Origin: Brevibacillus formosus
GTDB taxonomy: Bacteria; Bacillota; Bacilli; Brevibacillales; Brevibacillaceae
Assembly (NCBI RefSeq): GCF_003013405.1
Contig: NZ_PXZL01000030.1
Location: 248,001 to 312,000, forward strand
Length of the DNA stretch: 64,000 bases
Direction: 5' to 3'
The notes beneath the pieces are model-generated. The model saw only the letters and a program-made list of their open reading frames with translations. It ran no database searches and was not told where the DNA came from. This document shows positions 15,997 to 24,935 of the stretch, piece by piece. The translations under genes were made by a program, and so were the position numbers. The number at the start of each line of letters is the position of its first letter. Position 1 is the first letter of the stretch.

Positions 15997-16925
15997 TCCA
16001 TACCGACTCCTTCCGTAATCGCTAAGAAGACGTCTTCTAAATCTTTCTTGGAATCGCCATAGTAGACGACTGCGACCTGCTCATCCAGCAGTTCTTGAAG
16101 CAATTCAGCTTTTTGTTGCTCCGTCCCTTGAAAGTAGAAGCGAAAGCCTCCCATATATTCCGTCAATTGATGCACATACGGAGAGCTCGCTAACAAAAGT
16201 CCTGCTTTGTCCAAGTTCCGCAGGGCTCTTAGTTGCATACGGCTTTGCCCTGTGTCCCGATTACTGACCTCGTGAACAGATCCATACGCAATTAATCTTC
16301 CTTTTTCAATGACACCAATATCATCACACAGCTCGGCTAGCTCCGGCAAAACATGGGAGCTGATAATAATCGTCTTGCCCATTTCGCGTAGTTGCTTCAT
16401 AATTTCGCGCAACTCGATACGAGCTCGCGGGTCCAGTCCTGACGCGGGTTCATCCAAAATCAGCACGGCCGGATCATGTACGAGACAACGAGCTAACCCC
16501 AGACGCTGTTGCATGCCTCGAGATAAAGAATCGACGAAAGCGTCTGCTTTGTGAGACAAATTCACCAGTTCTAAAAGATCACCGACGAGTGCTCGTCTCT
16601 TGGAGGCAGGAATTTTGTATGCTCCTGCATAAAACTCCAAATACTCAACCGCGGTCAAATTGTCATATACCCCAAAAAAATCGGGCATGTAGCCAACTGA
16701 CTGGCGCACACTCGCAGGGTCTTTTCGCACATTGTAGCCACAGACAAACGCTTCGCCTTCACTCTGTTCCAAAAGGGTAGACAAGATGAGCATCGTGGTA
16801 GATTTTCCGGCGCCATTTGGCCCAATAAAGCCGAATACCTTTCCTTTCTCGATCGAGAGGTTCAAATCCGTCAATGCTTGCAAATTGCCGTATCTTTTTC
16901 CTAAATGAACGGTTTCGATTACCAT
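15993..16925 (-). CDS. ABC transporter ATP-binding protein
   Basis: A 310-residue ATPase driving the permease downstream. Walker A GPNGAGKST near 34, signature LSRGMQQRLGLARCL near 135, Walker B VLILDEPASGLDP near 155 and the switch histidine in ISSHVLPEL are all present. The C-terminal 80 residues are the extra domain common in ABC-2 exporters of the CcmA/YhaQ type. Its ATG overlaps the stop of the upstream exported-protein gene, which ties all three proteins together. Confidence 0.9.
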   Translation of the reverse strand: MVIETVHLGKRYGNLQALTDLNLSIEKGKVFGFIGPNGAGKSTTMLILSTLLEQSEGEAFVCGYNVRKDPASVRQSVGYMPDFFGVYDNLTAVEYLEFYAGAYKIPASKRRALVGDLLELVNLSHKADAFVDSLSRGMQQRLGLARCLVHDPAVLILDEPASGLDPRARIELREIMKQLREMGKTIIISSHVLPELAELCDDIGVIEKGRLIAYGSVHEVSNRDTGQSRMQLRALRNLDKAGLLLASSPYVHQLTEYMGGFRFYFQGTEQQKAELLQELLDEQVAVVYYGDSKKDLEDVFLAITEGVGME

Positions 16926-19147
16926 TTCCGCACCCCCTCTACCTGGAAAATTGGCTCTGGTAGAGCTAATCTCGACGTTCCATTGTGGGAAAAACGAAGC
17001 AATAACGATTGATTTGGCGTCAATACTTGCTGAAGTTCTTTATCGAGGACAAGTCTCGTCCCACGCTCAACAGGTATCCACCTACCGCTCTTTTGGTGGA
17101 AGTATTCTATCCGGAAAGGCTTGAATGAACTGTGATTCAGCGGTACCGTTATTCGCTTCATATTGACCGCGGCTTTGTCTGTACGCAGCTCAAACGTAAT
17201 GCTGCCCTTTCCAAGCTGCCAAATGTACCCGGTACTGTCAAAGTCCCCAGTCATTTCATACATCTCGGCATCAAGCAGGCCATAAGGAAAAGTCACCAGA
17301 CCTTGTTCATTCGGCTGGAATTGAATAGGCTGCTGAATGACATTCCAATAATGCGCTTGATGAGGCACCTGCATTGTCATCAGAGGAAGAGGCTCTGTCG
17401 TTGTGCCGATGATACTTGCCTGATTCCCCTCTTCATAATCAACGACTCTTTCCTGCATTTCTTTGATTCGTTCTTCCATCGTCTGCAATTCTTTTGGTGC
17501 TTGTGGTTTTCTTGGCATAAACAGGGGCTCAAGCACACTGTCAATCTGCTTTTCTTCCCCCTTTTTCATTGGCCCAAGGGGAATTCGCTGAAAACCAATT
17601 TCAATATAAGTCTGATCGTAGGCAAACTCCGTATTGTTTTTCACGTGCCCTTGCAGACGATTCTCATTGATTCGCAAGGAAGCATCAAAAGCCCCCATGT
17701 CGTGCTTTACCCCGATACCGATTGCCTGTTTCGGTGTCAAATAGGGGAGATTGCGGAAAGAGAGAACCTCGTCGCCACCCATTAGCCCCTCTGGTCGATA
17801 ATCATTTCGCCCGACTGTCAAGGGCAGTGCAACGATCGAAGGTTCAAGCTGGACATCGTATTCGTTCTGATCCACCCCTAAAAACGTTGCGGCTGAGCGA
17901 ACATGAGCCAGTGACTCATCTAATATATCGATCTTGGTTACGGCGTAACTGGTACTCGTTTTCACAACAGCAGGCTTTCCAACCGCGAATATAGCGACGG
18001 TCAAGAAAATTGCTCCTACCGGGATGACTCCCCACGCCCATTCAGGTTTTCTCATTCTTTTTAGAACGAAGTATGTCAATGGCGCGAGCACAATTACATA
18101 TCCGCCCCACAACGTCACCATCCAGATCGGCGGAGGAGTTTGTACTACAGGAATCTTCTTGCTCAAGTCAAGAAAAGGCCTGGTCATTTGATCCATATAC
18201 GGCTTCTCTTCAAAAATCTTCTTGGCGCCATGCTGGGTCATTGCATTTTGCCACAGTTGTGGATTGAACTGCCACGATGCCAACGGCTCAGCTGTCACAT
18301 CATAGTTGACAAATAGCAGCAGCCCTCTGCCGTACGATTTTGACACAAATAAGGGCAAGTCGCGGTTGTATACACCGATACTGCCATTTGGCGCGACTTT
18401 TGCAATGTCATACTCGCGTAATGCTTGCTGTAGCTCAATATTACCAGCTTTTCCGGCTTCCACAGGGAGAATATCAGCAAACCGCTGGATCATTGCATCT
18501 TGATTGGGACCTGCGGAAACAACCACGATCCCTCCCAGCTGGATCCACTCCTTGATCGCTGCCATCTGTTGATCATTAATTGTGGAACCACTATTGCCCG
18601 CCAGCGCTAACATGTCAATGTTTTCGTAAATCCATGATTGGTCAGGCAACATTTGTTCCGTGAGATTTTGTACGGACAAGGGGCGGTTCATTTTGGATTG
18701 TGATTGATTAACGGCAAGGAAATGAAACGCATTGCCCTCCTCGCTGATCACCCCAATGGTGCGCCCGTCTGTTGGATATGAGATACGCAGCTTTTCGCTT
18801 TTGACAACTTGACCGTTTTGCGTCACCTGGACGTACCAGTCATCGAGCAATATTTGGGAAGGCATATCAAAGTATACGGTTGTACTCTTCCCTTGCTCGA
18901 GCTTTATTGGACGCCGAAGCTTAAATTCATTATTTTTTTTGACTTCTCGCTGTGATAACTCTACAGCTCCTGTGAAATTCTGTTCTTGGCTGGTTACCTT
19001 TACGTTTAGTCTCATCCATGATTCATATTTGACGATCCCACTTAAAGGAATTTCGAATTGTATGTCTATGTTGCTCTCTGCCATAGCTGGGCGTATCGAA
19101 AAGCTAAGCCATGTGATGACAAAGATTAACACCCATTTCCATCTCAT
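16919..19147 (-). CDS. Exported membrane-anchored protein with a glutamine-amidotransferase-like fold, part of the ECF/ABC operon
   Basis: A 742-residue protein with an N-terminal signal peptide (WKWVLIFVITWLSFS, cleavage near AMA-ES), a beta-rich extracellular part, a Rossmann-like segment near 180-260 (DMLALAG, WIQLGGIVVVSAGP) resembling class I amidotransferase-like domains without a catalytic triad that I can identify, and two membrane segments near 345-400, then a second beta-rich extracellular part. ATG at 19147 has GGAGGAAC ahead of it; the ATG at 19165 overlaps the anti-sigma stop but lacks a site. It probably works with the ABC exporter downstream. Not a family I can name. Confidence 0.8.
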   Translation of the reverse strand: MRWKWVLIFVITWLSFSIRPAMAESNIDIQFEIPLSGIVKYESWMRLNVKVTSQEQNFTGAVELSQREVKKNNEFKLRRPIKLEQGKSTTVYFDMPSQILLDDWYVQVTQNGQVVKSEKLRISYPTDGRTIGVISEEGNAFHFLAVNQSQSKMNRPLSVQNLTEQMLPDQSWIYENIDMLALAGNSGSTINDQQMAAIKEWIQLGGIVVVSAGPNQDAMIQRFADILPVEAGKAGNIELQQALREYDIAKVAPNGSIGVYNRDLPLFVSKSYGRGLLLFVNYDVTAEPLASWQFNPQLWQNAMTQHGAKKIFEEKPYMDQMTRPFLDLSKKIPVVQTPPPIWMVTLWGGYVIVLAPLTYFVLKRMRKPEWAWGVIPVGAIFLTVAIFAVGKPAVVKTSTSYAVTKIDILDESLAHVRSAATFLGVDQNEYDVQLEPSIVALPLTVGRNDYRPEGLMGGDEVLSFRNLPYLTPKQAIGIGVKHDMGAFDASLRINENRLQGHVKNNTEFAYDQTYIEIGFQRIPLGPMKKGEEKQIDSVLEPLFMPRKPQAPKELQTMEERIKEMQERVVDYEEGNQASIIGTTTEPLPLMTMQVPHQAHYWNVIQQPIQFQPNEQGLVTFPYGLLDAEMYEMTGDFDSTGYIWQLGKGSITFELRTDKAAVNMKRITVPLNHSSFKPFRIEYFHQKSGRWIPVERGTRLVLDKELQQVLTPNQSLLLRFSHNGTSRLALPEPIFQVEGVRKW

Positions 19148-19161
19148 GCTTGTTCCTCCGC

Positions 19162-20238
19162 TCATTTTCGTGACGCCAAAGAGATAACCAGTTGTTGCGG
19201 CTGATCATGGCGGGAGATAAGCAGTAAGTCCTTACCTTTGTTTGCCCAGTTGCCTTTGATCAGCTCCTCAGATGACTGGTTTCGCAATGGTAGCTCGCGT
19301 GTCACAAAAGGCTCTTCACTCACGTTCACTTCCATCAGCGTTCCATTTGGATGTGTATAGGTCAATCGCGTATCGGAGCTCCACGATGCCCACTGTCCCA
19401 CTGCAAGCGAGGTAACTTTCCCCGTCCGCATTTCCATTAGCTGTACTTCACCGGCTTTATTGAAGGCAAGCAAGCTTCCATCTGGTGACCATTCAGGCTG
19501 AGAGCCTTCTACAAGCTTCCATTCTTGGAACGATACTGTGCTGCTCACCCAAATTTCTTCGACGCCATTTTTAGAGCGGGAAAAGGCAAGCGAATCATCA
19601 TGTTCAGACCAGCTTGGTGAAGAGTATACTACTCCATCTTCTTCCTTCAGCAATCGGCTGCTTCCCATGCTGTAAGTCGTTGGCATCTCCACAATCCATA
19701 TCCGCGATAATTTTTTAACCTGCTCGACGACAGCGATTTGCTTTCCAGAATTAGACCACGCTACCCCTGTGTATTTCCCTTCGGTTGGCGGCAGCTTGAT
19801 CGTGACTGGCTTTAATTCCTCGTCGATTGGAATGGTCTTCAGCTCTGTATTGTTATTGATATAAGCTAGCTGAGTGGCTTTGCGATCAATATCAACAAGC
19901 TCCACGGCTGCTTGTGCTGGCAGCTTAAGTACTTCATGCTCTCGAACGGCAAGAGAGGTAATGTTCCACCACACAAATCCGCCTATGGCAAGGGTGAGAG
20001 CAGCAGCAGCGATTCCGCTCCAAACCAACTTCCCAAGCTTTTTGGGTGCGGCAATTGGAGCCTTTGCCTGTTTGGCTTCGAGATCTCTCATTTTCTGAAG
20101 CAATTGCTTTTTGAGATCTGATTTTAATTGATAATTGACGGGAACCGATCCGCGCATCTGCTTTAAATGGGCTAGGAGTTGGGTTACGGTCTGATCATCC
20201 GATTGATGATCCTGGGGGTGCTTCTCCTCTTCTCTCAT
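19162..20238 (-). CDS. Transmembrane anti-sigma factor with TolB-like beta-propeller sensor
   Basis: A 358-residue protein: cytoplasmic N-terminal 70 residues that should bind the sigma factor, one membrane helix near 71-92 (VWSGIAAAALTLAIGGFVWW), and an extracytoplasmic repeat region with WD40/TolB-type blades (WSNSGKQIAVV, WSEHDDSLAFSRS, WSPDGSLLAF, WANKGKDLLLISR). It overlaps the sigma gene by four bases, the normal layout of ECF sigma / anti-sigma pairs. The propeller presumably senses something at the cell surface. No zinc-type HxxxCxxC anti-sigma motif is visible. Confidence 0.8.
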   Translation of the reverse strand: MREEEKHPQDHQSDDQTVTQLLAHLKQMRGSVPVNYQLKSDLKKQLLQKMRDLEAKQAKAPIAAPKKLGKLVWSGIAAAALTLAIGGFVWWNITSLAVREHEVLKLPAQAAVELVDIDRKATQLAYINNNTELKTIPIDEELKPVTIKLPPTEGKYTGVAWSNSGKQIAVVEQVKKLSRIWIVEMPTTYSMGSSRLLKEEDGVVYSSPSWSEHDDSLAFSRSKNGVEEIWVSSTVSFQEWKLVEGSQPEWSPDGSLLAFNKAGEVQLMEMRTGKVTSLAVGQWASWSSDTRLTYTHPNGTLMEVNVSEEPFVTRELPLRNQSSEELIKGNWANKGKDLLLISRHDQPQQLVISLASRK

Positions 20239-20789
20239 TCGGAGTCCCCCCTCTCATACATCTTCTGAAGTTTTTGTAAGCCGCGATAAGAAATCATTTT
20301 GATACTCGATTCTGTTTTGCCGAGCACCTCAGCTACCTGACTGATTTTAAGGTCAGCAAAGTACCGGAGCATCAACACGTCTCGTTGATCCTGAGACAAC
20401 AAGTCCAAACGATCACGAAGCAGACGAATCTCTTCATTCGTCAGCGCCTGTCGTTCTGGCTGCCATGTGTCGTCCGGTTCTGCTCCAAGAAAATCTTCCT
20501 GGTCAACCGGTAGCTCCCTGTTTTTCCGCATAAAATCCACATATGTATTGTGAGCAATACGAAAAATCCATGATGCGAAAGGACTTGTTCTGCTATATTG
20601 CTCGAATTTTTCTAGCGCTTTTAAAAAGACCACGGTGGTCAAATCATCGGCATCCCACGTACTTTGAACCCGGCATCGTAAATACCGGTTGACGCGATCA
20701 AAATATTCGTCATACAGTTCCGTAAATGGACGAGATTCATAATAATCTCCGGATGATGGCCCCGATGGTTGCTTCATAGCCATTCCCAT
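20235..20789 (-). CDS. ECF (extracytoplasmic function) RNA polymerase sigma factor
   Basis: A 184-residue sigma-70 family protein with region 2 (FTELYDEYFDRVNRYLRCRVQ, DADDLTTVVFLKALEKF, FASWIFRIAHNTYVDFMRK) and region 4 (LLSQDQRDVLMLRYFADLKISQVAEVLGKTESSIKMISYRGLQKL), with no region 1.1 or 3. It directs polymerase to its own operon, judged from the TGAAAC / CGTA promoter upstream. First gene of a six-gene operon with anti-sigma, exported protein and ABC exporter. Start ATG at 20789 is not strongly supported; the ATG at 20777 is also possible. Confidence 0.9.
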   Translation of the reverse strand: MGMAMKQPSGPSSGDYYESRPFTELYDEYFDRVNRYLRCRVQSTWDADDLTTVVFLKALEKFEQYSRTSPFASWIFRIAHNTYVDFMRKNRELPVDQEDFLGAEPDDTWQPERQALTNEEIRLLRDRLDLLSQDQRDVLMLRYFADLKISQVAEVLGKTESSIKMISYRGLQKLQKMYERGDSE

Positions 20790-20826
20790 TTGCGTTTTCC
20801 TCGGTTTCTTCCAGACTGAAGCATGT

Positions 20827-20860
20827 TCTCAGAATGGACTTTCTCCACTGCATTCTGAGA
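20827..20860. repeat. 10-bp perfect inverted repeat in the sigma operon leader
   Basis: TCTCAGAATG (20827-20836) and CATTCTGAGA (20851-20860) are exact complements around a 14-base loop. It lies between the ECF promoter and the sigma start codon, so it forms a hairpin in the 5' leader or an operator. No T-run follows in either direction. Confidence 0.7.
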
Positions 20861-20875
20861 CTACTCTAACTAAGT

Positions 20876-20904
20876 AATACGTATTTCTTAGGAAGAAAGT
20901 TTCA
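20876..20904 (-). promoter_or_regulatory. ECF-type autoregulatory promoter
   Basis: On the minus strand: TGAAAC (20904-20899), 17-base spacer, CGTATT (20881-20876). This is the bipartite AAC / CGT pattern recognised by Bacillus-type ECF sigma factors, located 87 bases before the sigma gene. Confidence 0.7.
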
Positions 20905-20926
20905 TAATGTGGCAAAGTTTTTTGAA

Positions 20927-22083
20927 TTATTTCCCTAATGCGGCATCTAATGCTATCTGAATGTCTTGCACAGCCTCGATTCCGACCGATAACCGTACCA
21001 GTCCCATCGTGATTCCCGTTTCCTTGCGCTGCTCTTCAGAAAAAGCACGATGGGACGTCGTAACTGGATGAGATACACTCGTCTCCACACCTGCAAGAGA
21101 CGGAGCCAGCTTGATCCAGTCAAGAGCCCGGTAAAAGTCGTAAATCTTCGTCTCGTCTGCCAGAACAAAGGATACCATTGCCCCCTGTTTTTGCCTTGAA
21201 AAAAAGAAGGTATCCGTAGGACTTGGGTAATACACTCGTCTAACTGCCGGATGATCACGAAGAAACGAAGCGATCTGGCTGGCATTATCGCATTGACGCT
21301 CCATTCTCACAGCCAATGTTTTCAAACCGCGTGATGTCAACCAGGCCTCAAAGGGACTGAGAGATGCACCGTAGTTGGCTACGATCTCTGTGGCACGCTT
21401 GATTGTCGCCTGTGATCCAACCAGAACACCGGAAGTCACATCGCTATGTCCACCTATGTATTTGGTTCCACTATGTACCACGAGATCTGCTCCAAATAGA
21501 ACGGGTTGTACCAAATACGGGGTCCAAACGTATTATCCACCATAACGGTTAAGCCAAGACTTTTTGCTTCCTTGATCCAGTAAGGCAGATCCACAACCGT
21601 CAACAGCGGATTGGTGATGGTCTCCACGAAAAACAACCGCGTCGTTGGGCGAACATGATCAGTAAGCTTTGTCATTTGACCGAGCTGGATGCACTCAAGC
21701 TCGATCCCAAACCGCGACAGCTCCTTGTGCAGGAGTGCATAGGTACCGCCATAAATTTCATGGGAAGCCAGAACGTGATCGCCAGGGGAAAGAACGGCAA
21801 GTAAACCCGCCATGATCGCTCCCATACCGGAGGCAGTACTAACACCTGCCTCTGCGCCTTCTAAAACAGCGATTGCTCGAGCCAGCTCAGCTTGGTTGGG
21901 ATTTCCATTTCGGGTGTACAAGTATTCTCCTTCGCCGACGTAATACTGCTCTACTTCTTCCAACCCTTCGAAGGCAAAAACAGAGGTTTGATAAATCGGT
22001 GTCGTTTTGCTTTTTACTCCCCGTAAAGGATCATGTCCGATATGTACCGTTTTGGTCTCAAATCGCTCTGCCACATTGATCAC
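20927..22083 (-). pseudogene. Cystathionine gamma-synthase / O-acetylhomoserine (thiol)-lyase-like PLP enzyme, frameshifted
   Basis: Trans-sulfuration PLP enzyme of about 385 residues split into two frames. The first part (from GTG 22083, or GTG 22074 which has the better ribosome-site distance) covers the N-terminus to MVDNTFG; the second resumes at TPYLVQPVLFGADLVVHSGTKYIGGHSD, with the PLP lysine in SGTKY, and runs to the normal C-terminus. Restoring one base between 21523 and 21524, in TTTGG/ACCCCG, joins both halves exactly. Either a recent inactivation or a sequencing error next to a C-run; every other conserved part is intact. In bacteria this family makes cystathionine or homocysteine for methionine synthesis. 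Confidence 0.85.
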
Positions 22084-22144
22084 CCTTTTCTACCAATCAT
22101 ACCATGGGAGATTGGAAAGGAAACTAGCGGATTGGCAAAAGCTC

Positions 22145-22162
22145 GACTATTTGTGTTATAAT
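22145..22162 (+). promoter_or_regulatory. Extended -10 promoter of the PPIase lipoprotein gene
   Basis: TATAAT at 22157-22162 preceded by TG one base away (22154-22156). A TTGGCA lies 19 bases upstream as a poor -35. About 48 bases before the start codon. Confidence 0.5.
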
Positions 22163-22209
22163 TCGAAACCGAACCACCCAATAGTATGAAACAAAGGAAG
22201 GTGCATAAG

Positions 22210-22905
22210 ATGAGAAAGATGATGACAACTCTGTTCACATGTCTGACGGCAATCGCCTTGGTTACGGGTTGTTCTACAGGAAGCAATGAAGCCGCTCCTA
22301 ATCAACCGACTGCGCCAGCAGAGAAACCAGCATCCAAAGAGCCAGCTAACCCACCGGGTCCAACCGGAGAGAAGAAATACGAGAAGGCTCCGGCTATGCA
22401 GATTGACAAAGCAAAGGACTATCAAGCAAAAATCTCTACTTCCATGGGAGACATCACGATCGATCTGTTTGAAAAAGATGCCCCAATTGCTGTCAATAAC
22501 TTTGTTTTCCTAGCAAAGGACAAGTTCTATGACGGCATCACGTTCCATCGCGTCATTAAAGATTTCATGATTCAAACAGGTGATCCATTGGGTAGTGGCA
22601 TGGGTGGCCCTGGTTACACGTTTGAAGACGAATTGCAAAATGGTCATAAATATGAACCAGGCGTGGTTGCCATGGCGAATTCCGGCAAAAACACGAATGG
22701 TAGCCAATTCTTCATTGGTTCCGGACCTGACGTGACAGGATTGGACAACTCTCCGAACTACACGATTTTCGGAAAAGTCACGGGTGGCATGGATATTGTT
22801 CAAAAAATTGCAGGAACAAAAGTAAAGAAACACCCACAAACGGGTGAACCAAGTGTTCCTGAGCAAACAATTACCATTAAATCCATTACGATTACGGAAA
22901 AATAA
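22210..22905 (+). CDS. Cyclophilin-type peptidyl-prolyl cis-trans isomerase, lipoprotein
   Basis: A 231-residue secreted folding catalyst anchored to the outer face of the membrane. Signal peptide with lipobox LVTGC at residues 16-20, a proline-rich linker, then a cyclophilin domain with ITFHRVIKDFMIQTGDP, GSGMGGPGYTFEDE, GVVAMANSGKNTNGSQFFI and FGKVTGGMDIV, including the catalytic arginine in FHRV. Start ATG 22210 follows GGAAGG by seven bases; the earlier ATG at 22186 lacks a site. Expressed alone, with a strong terminator. Confidence 0.9.
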   Translation: MRKMMTTLFTCLTAIALVTGCSTGSNEAAPNQPTAPAEKPASKEPANPPGPTGEKKYEKAPAMQIDKAKDYQAKISTSMGDITIDLFEKDAPIAVNNFVFLAKDKFYDGITFHRVIKDFMIQTGDPLGSGMGGPGYTFEDELQNGHKYEPGVVAMANSGKNTNGSQFFIGSGPDVTGLDNSPNYTIFGKVTGGMDIVQKIAGTKVKKHPQTGEPSVPEQTITIKSITITEK

Positions 22906-22927
22906 GAGCAGCCTCACACTGCACGCG

Positions 22928-22960
22928 AAAGCCACTTTCTCAACGGGAAAGTGGCTTTTT
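22928..22960 (+). terminator. Terminator of the PPIase gene
   Basis: AAAGCCACTTTC / GAAAGTGGCTTTTTT stem with six-base loop and T-run. Confidence 0.9.
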
Positions 22961-23133
22961 TCATAGAGGAATCTTCCGTTCATGAGAACACTTTCACGAA
23001 TCTCTTCTTTTTGTAAATAGTTCTATGGAACCAATTACCTCTTGAACCACTCCGATAAGACCGATAGACTTGCAAATGACCTGATTCGCTTCCGCAATCA
23101 AAACGCAAAAAGCGAAAAGGAGTGGTTACCACC

Positions 23134-23757
23134 ATGTTGAGACGAGAAGCGCCAACGCGCTTTTTCTTCTTTTTGAACAGTATTGCCTTGATGCTGTTAT
23201 GCTTATTTGTCACACCGACAAGTGCAATGGCACCACAGCCCATACAAATACTCCCTGTTCTCAGTAGTGCACAGACGCCATTGGAACATGATTCGAAGAA
23301 GGAAAAGAAAACAGCCACATCTGCTGCACCAGTAAAGCGTGAGTCTGTGAAGGTTAGTCGCGATAGTCGCCCAAAAGTTGTTCGCAATGGAAAAGTGAAG
23401 ATTTCGGAGAGGGATATGGAACTGCTCGCCCGGTTAGTGTATGCGGAAGGCCGGGGAGAACCGTATGAAGGACAGGTAGCGATTGCTGCCGTTGTATTGA
23501 ATCGGGTTGCTTCACATAAATTTCCAAATACGGTACGGGAGGTTATTTATGCTCCCAATGCGTTTTCGCCTGTCCATGACGGCAATTTGACACATAAGTC
23601 AAATGAGCGTACGAGAAAAGCGGTTCGGGACGCGGTGAATGGTAAGGATCCGAGCAATGGTTCCCTCTACTTCTTCAATCCGGATACGGCTACATCCAAG
23701 TGGATTTGGTCACGTCCTGTAACGGTTGAGATCGGTAACCATCGTTTTGCTCGTTAA
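23134..23757 (+). CDS. SleB/CwlJ-like cell wall hydrolase
   Basis: A 207-residue exported protein: signal peptide over residues 8-30 (FFFFLNSIALMLLCLF, cleavage near AMA), a basic linker, then a Hydrolase_2 domain with LLARLVYAEGRGEPYEGQVAIAAVVLNRV, the mark of spore-cortex-lytic enzymes with the catalytic glutamate in AEGRGE, and a C-terminal FNPDTATSKWIWSRPV. No N-terminal peptidoglycan-binding domain of full SleB. AAAAGGAG lies 11 bases before ATG 23134; GTG 23122 would overlap it. Likely acts on spore cortex or in cell wall turnover. Confidence 0.82.
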   Translation: MLRREAPTRFFFFLNSIALMLLCLFVTPTSAMAPQPIQILPVLSSAQTPLEHDSKKEKKTATSAAPVKRESVKVSRDSRPKVVRNGKVKISERDMELLARLVYAEGRGEPYEGQVAIAAVVLNRVASHKFPNTVREVIYAPNAFSPVHDGNLTHKSNERTRKAVRDAVNGKDPSNGSLYFFNPDTATSKWIWSRPVTVEIGNHRFAR

Positions 23758-24068
23758 CGCGCTACTTACAGAAAAATATTTAATAATACTTTATTTTTAT
23801 TTTATTGATGTTTTACTTTTGCTTGCTATGTTGTAGATGTAAGCACTTTTTCAACGCATTGAGAAAAAGTTCGATTATCTTCTTTGGATGACTTTTTAAC
23901 GTAAGCATGTTTAGATCGATCATTCAATCTGAGTATGCCTACGCTAATAGCTTTGATTGATTGACTGTTTTGGGTGAGAGCAAACCAGTCATAGAACAAT
24001 CAGTCGTTCTTTTTCTCAATCGCCCCCAATAATTAGGCATTCCCAACTGGGAATGCCCCTTTTTTATT
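23758..24068. other. Gene-free interval holding a plus-strand terminator
   Basis: AT-rich stretch without a supported coding frame. A terminator oriented for the plus strand closes it at 24036-24065, about 280 bases past the hydrolase stop. TGACTG / CAGTCA half-sites occur at 23960-23990. Either a long 3' untranslated region or an unrecognised RNA. Confidence 0.4.
24036..24065 (+). terminator. Plus-strand intrinsic terminator
   Basis: GGCATTCCC-AACT-GGGAATGCC followed by CCTTTTTT. On the minus strand the tail is poor, so it mainly stops plus-strand transcription before the convergent SDR gene. Confidence 0.8.
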
Positions 24069-24833
24069 TTAAAACCCGTATACAGACATACCGCCATCAA
24101 CCGAGATGGTTTGACCTGATATGTATGAAGCAGCATCAGAGGACAAGAAAATCGCTGGTCCTACCAAGTCCTCCACATCCCCAATTCGGCCACTCGGCGT
24201 TCTCTGCAACACCTCTTGGACGAACGCTTCGTCACTAAGCAAGCTCTCCGTTAATGGCGTACGGAAATACCACGGTGCGATTGCATTTACGTTGACGCCA
24301 AATTTGCTCCATTCTAATGCCAGCACCCGCGTCATCTGGATCAGCCCTGCTTTGCTGGCACCATACGCTACACCCGTGCGAAGCGCTACTACACCTGCGA
24401 CTGAAGCAATATTGACGATTCTTCCATAGCGCTGCTCGCACATGATTTTCCCTGCAGCTTGACTCATGAAAAACGCTGCTTTCAAATTCAAATCCACTAC
24501 CCTGTCCCACTCTTCTCCCGTTACCTCATGAGCCTTCTTGCGGATATTCATTCCTGCATTATTGATCAGGATATGAACACCCCCTAGCCCATCGACTACT
24601 TGCTTTACAACACGTTCCGCTGCATCAGACACGGTCAAGTCAACCTCGACAGGAAAAGCCACTCCGCCTTTTGCTTCAATCTCTGATACCACTTCTTGCA
24701 AATCGGAAGCTGTTCGCGAGACTACCGCAACCTCCGCCCCAGCGTCTGCGATTCCCAACGCAATTGCCTTCCCAATCCCTTTTCCAGCACCTGTTATGAT
24801 TGCTTTCTTTCCATGCAAATCAAAACGTGTCAT
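24069..24833 (-). CDS. SDR family NAD(P)-dependent oxidoreductase
   Basis: A 254-residue classical short-chain dehydrogenase/reductase. TGAGKGIG nucleotide-binding motif at residues 15-22, NNAG near 91, catalytic Ser/Tyr/Lys with IASVAG and YGASK near 157-161, and SGQTISVDGGMSVYGF at the C-terminus. Closest in pattern to gluconate 5-dehydrogenase or 3-oxoacyl-ACP reductase-like members; the substrate cannot be assigned. Monocistronic. Confidence 0.88.
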   Translation of the reverse strand: MTRFDLHGKKAIITGAGKGIGKAIALGIADAGAEVAVVSRTASDLQEVVSEIEAKGGVAFPVEVDLTVSDAAERVVKQVVDGLGGVHILINNAGMNIRKKAHEVTGEEWDRVVDLNLKAAFFMSQAAGKIMCEQRYGRIVNIASVAGVVALRTGVAYGASKAGLIQMTRVLALEWSKFGVNVNAIAPWYFRTPLTESLLSDEAFVQEVLQRTPSGRIGDVEDLVGPAIFLSSDAASYISGQTISVDGGMSVYGF

Positions 24834-24935
24834 TTTCGAACCGACTCCCCTTTCGTTTCCTTAGAGGATTCTGCATCCATCGCCTTTTCCCTTGTCTTTT
24901 GCTACAATAAACCTGTATGGAAAGGGGGCAGTCCG

